64,000 bases of DNA from Agarophyton chilense (Eukaryota; Rhodophyta; Florideophyceae; Gracilariales; Gracilariaceae). Positions within the stretch are counted from its first letter, which is position 1. Each line of letters opens with the position of its first letter. Below the pieces are notes generated by a model that saw nothing but the letters and a program-made list of their open reading frames with translations, was not told where the DNA came from and ran no database searches. The position numbers were made by a program, and so were the translations under genes. The stretch lies in contig JARGXX010000068.1 in assembly GCA_030374765.1 (NCBI GenBank), positions 310,001 to 374,000 on the forward strand, read 5' to 3'. Shown here in pieces: positions 62,271 through 64,000 of this stretch.

Positions 62271-64000
62271 TATCTATTGCTTTCCAAAGAAGCGTTTACA
62301 ATCGCTCTTTGATGTGGTGAGACAAGCTCGAGTATGCACTCTGTTTCCCACTACACGACGGGGATCCATAGATGATGACATATTTGATAAATATGAAAGA
62401 ATGATGTAAAGATGATGTGTTTACTGGTTTTGGACGATCTTTTGTGGTCTTTGAGTTTGACGCCAGAGAAGAAGATAGTGTCGACAACTTCTAGGCACAA
62501 AATGTTAAGGAAATTGACAAAGTTTACAAAAATTATCGATGTTGTATTTTTGGCCTCATATGAGGCCAGTGGTCTCATAGACATTAGTAAAGACAAGCTA
62601 ACGCTTTTTTTCCACTTCATGAAGTCAACCCGTGTTCTGCATTGACTTGTTTCGCTTGCGCGACAGCTTTATCTCGTTCTTGTAGAACCTTACGTGAGTA
62701 CGGCTTTTTCATCCAGCCGGCTACATCCAGGAGAGCATTGCTGTTCATACCAACCTTTTTTTGTTTTTATGTTGTATTATTTATCATATTACTTCCACCG
62801 ATTAAGTACAACCTCCGCTCCAGAAATGAGTATTTCTTTGCTTGTTTTATTCCTTGCTAGTTAACACGAATCTTCCGCCTGTTTGTTTCTTTGGATCTAC
62901 ACTTTTCCGTTTCGTTCACCAGATCTTCCGGCACTGGTTCACTCGCTATACGCCTTGGTATCGATACACCATTTCCATCCTTTGGCACCTTTTTGGTCTG
63001 TTCTTTTGACCTCTTCTGCTTACCTGAATCTGCTGTGGAGTTACACTCACACTTGTAAAATATCAAGTGCCATTGACACTATTCCGTTTTTCTTTGACGG
63101 TGGGTTACGAACGTCTTGTAGAACACTTCTCGTCGCTGAGAATTGATCTTGGATCGAAATCGAACTTTTTTACTACACCCAACTTTAGAAAACAATCGGG
63201 AAAAGCCTGTGAATTGAAGACAATTCGTGCAAAAAGAGTGAAATATTTCCCTAAATGAAAAGAAAATTGGGCTCTGCGTAAGAAATGTCCAGCCTTACGA
63301 ATCTAAATGTTCAAATAGAACAGTTGTTTAAAGAAGATTAGTAGAAAAATCGTTTTGAAAATGATCGCATTGTTTGCGTCAATTCATATTTTGCATCTAT
63401 TGAAATCTCCAAAAAATTTTAAAAAAAAGAAACGAGATTCATTTAAGTCCTATGAAAAGCTACCACAAGGTTTCCTTTGAAACATATTTTTGAACAAAAG
63501 ATGATGTCTTGAAAGAAGTACGTTCATATGGTGGCTAAATTTTCTGAAATAGGTCATGATGTTTGTTCTATGGATAGTACGCAAGACAAAAAATTTTATC
63601 AAAACATGCGGCAGCATCTTACCAACAACTCTTATTTTTCGTGAAAAATGGAAAACGACTAATAAAATAAGCGAGAAATTTTTGCTGTCTGATTTTAATT
63701 TACAATTACTTAAAGAGTTTAATTATATCTGCTATATAATTGATTGAATTAATAGATCTTTGCAAGATGATTTGATTATGGAAAATAAGTTGGATATAAA
63801 AGAATGTCTTTTAGAATTAATATCTTTGGAAATAGTGTTTGTCGCTACATTATATGAGCCAGAATTTTTTATCACTGTTTTGGAAAATATAACTGTTTTT
63901 ATAAGAGGTTAATTTCCTCGGGCGTATAGACAGTAGTTAACTTTTTCCTTTTTGATAAGATAGTTTGCAAGAAAACTCTTAAATGAGAAGTTGAATCCCT
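62271..64000. other. AT-rich right flank
   Basis: No complete gene supported. Short minus-strand scraps look protein-like: 62857-63066 (Lys/Arg-rich) and a frame from an ATG near 62747 reading DVAGWMKKPYSRKVLQERDK. They might be N-terminal parts of the transposase or of a second gene. A perfect palindrome TGGCCTCATATGAGGCCA lies at 62551-62568. From about 63250 on the DNA is very AT-rich with no signal seen. Confidence 0.45.
62551..62568. repeat. Recurrent 18-bp palindrome
   Basis: TGGCCTCATATGAGGCCA, a perfect palindrome. It occurs identically at 26775-26792 and with changes at 25125-25142 and 5817-5834. Confidence 0.85.

Noticed and set aside
61824-62312. 162-codon plus-strand frame
   Set aside because: It is the reverse complement of the piggyBac-like transposase N-terminal region, which has recognisable family motifs on the minus strand.
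1-64000. CRISPR arrays, bacterial operons or phage modules
   Set aside because: No regularly spaced repeats, no ribosome-binding sites, and the gene content is that of a eukaryotic repeat-rich locus.

Overview
The window is eukaryotic nuclear DNA dominated by transposable elements. Four complete but decayed LTR retrotransposons of the Ty3/gypsy chromovirus type cover about 44 kb of the 64 kb. The rest is AT-rich relic DNA plus one long, intron-free host gene with a TATA box. There are no bacterial operons, Shine-Dalgarno sites or phage genes. A compact, intron-poor gene inside LTR-element-rich DNA of balanced GC fits a florideophyte red alga such as Chondrus. That is inference only.

Layout: 1-6335 is old DNA with a Ty1/copia relic (about 3850-5330), a 117-bp repeat pair and a decamer tandem repeat. 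6341-17421 is element 1 (minus strand, TSD CTCAT). 17427-19738 is spacer. 19880-23893 is the host gene, a multi-pass membrane protein that follows the membrane-bound pyrophosphatase fold but has lost the catalytic Asp/Lys motifs. 23894-27057 is spacer holding a diverged LTR relic of the element 2 family. 27058-37365 is element 2 (plus strand, TSD GTTTA). 37525-38339 and 61003 to about 62270 are the two halves of one minus-strand piggyBac-like transposase gene. It is split by element 3 (38340-61002, plus strand, TSD AGGCC), whose 3' LTR is in turn split by element 4 (48651-60389, minus strand, TSD ACCCG). 62270-64000 is AT-rich.

Each retroelement has the order LTR, PBS, gag, pol (protease, RT, RNase H, integrase, variable linker, chromodomain), a long accessory ORF on the opposite strand, PPT, LTR. 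Element 2 has lost the chromodomain. All four share a primer binding site that fits the 3' end of a tRNA-Tyr. In elements 1, 2 and 4, pol lies in the -1 frame, with an A-rich slip site at the gag stop followed by a small covarying hairpin. The antisense ORF is kept in all four, including the divergent element 3. In each copy it is broken only by in-frame stops at different places, so it was coding until recently; its function is unknown. By-eye LTR divergence (about 3.3% for element 3, 2.7% for 4, 2% for 1 and 2) agrees with the nesting order.
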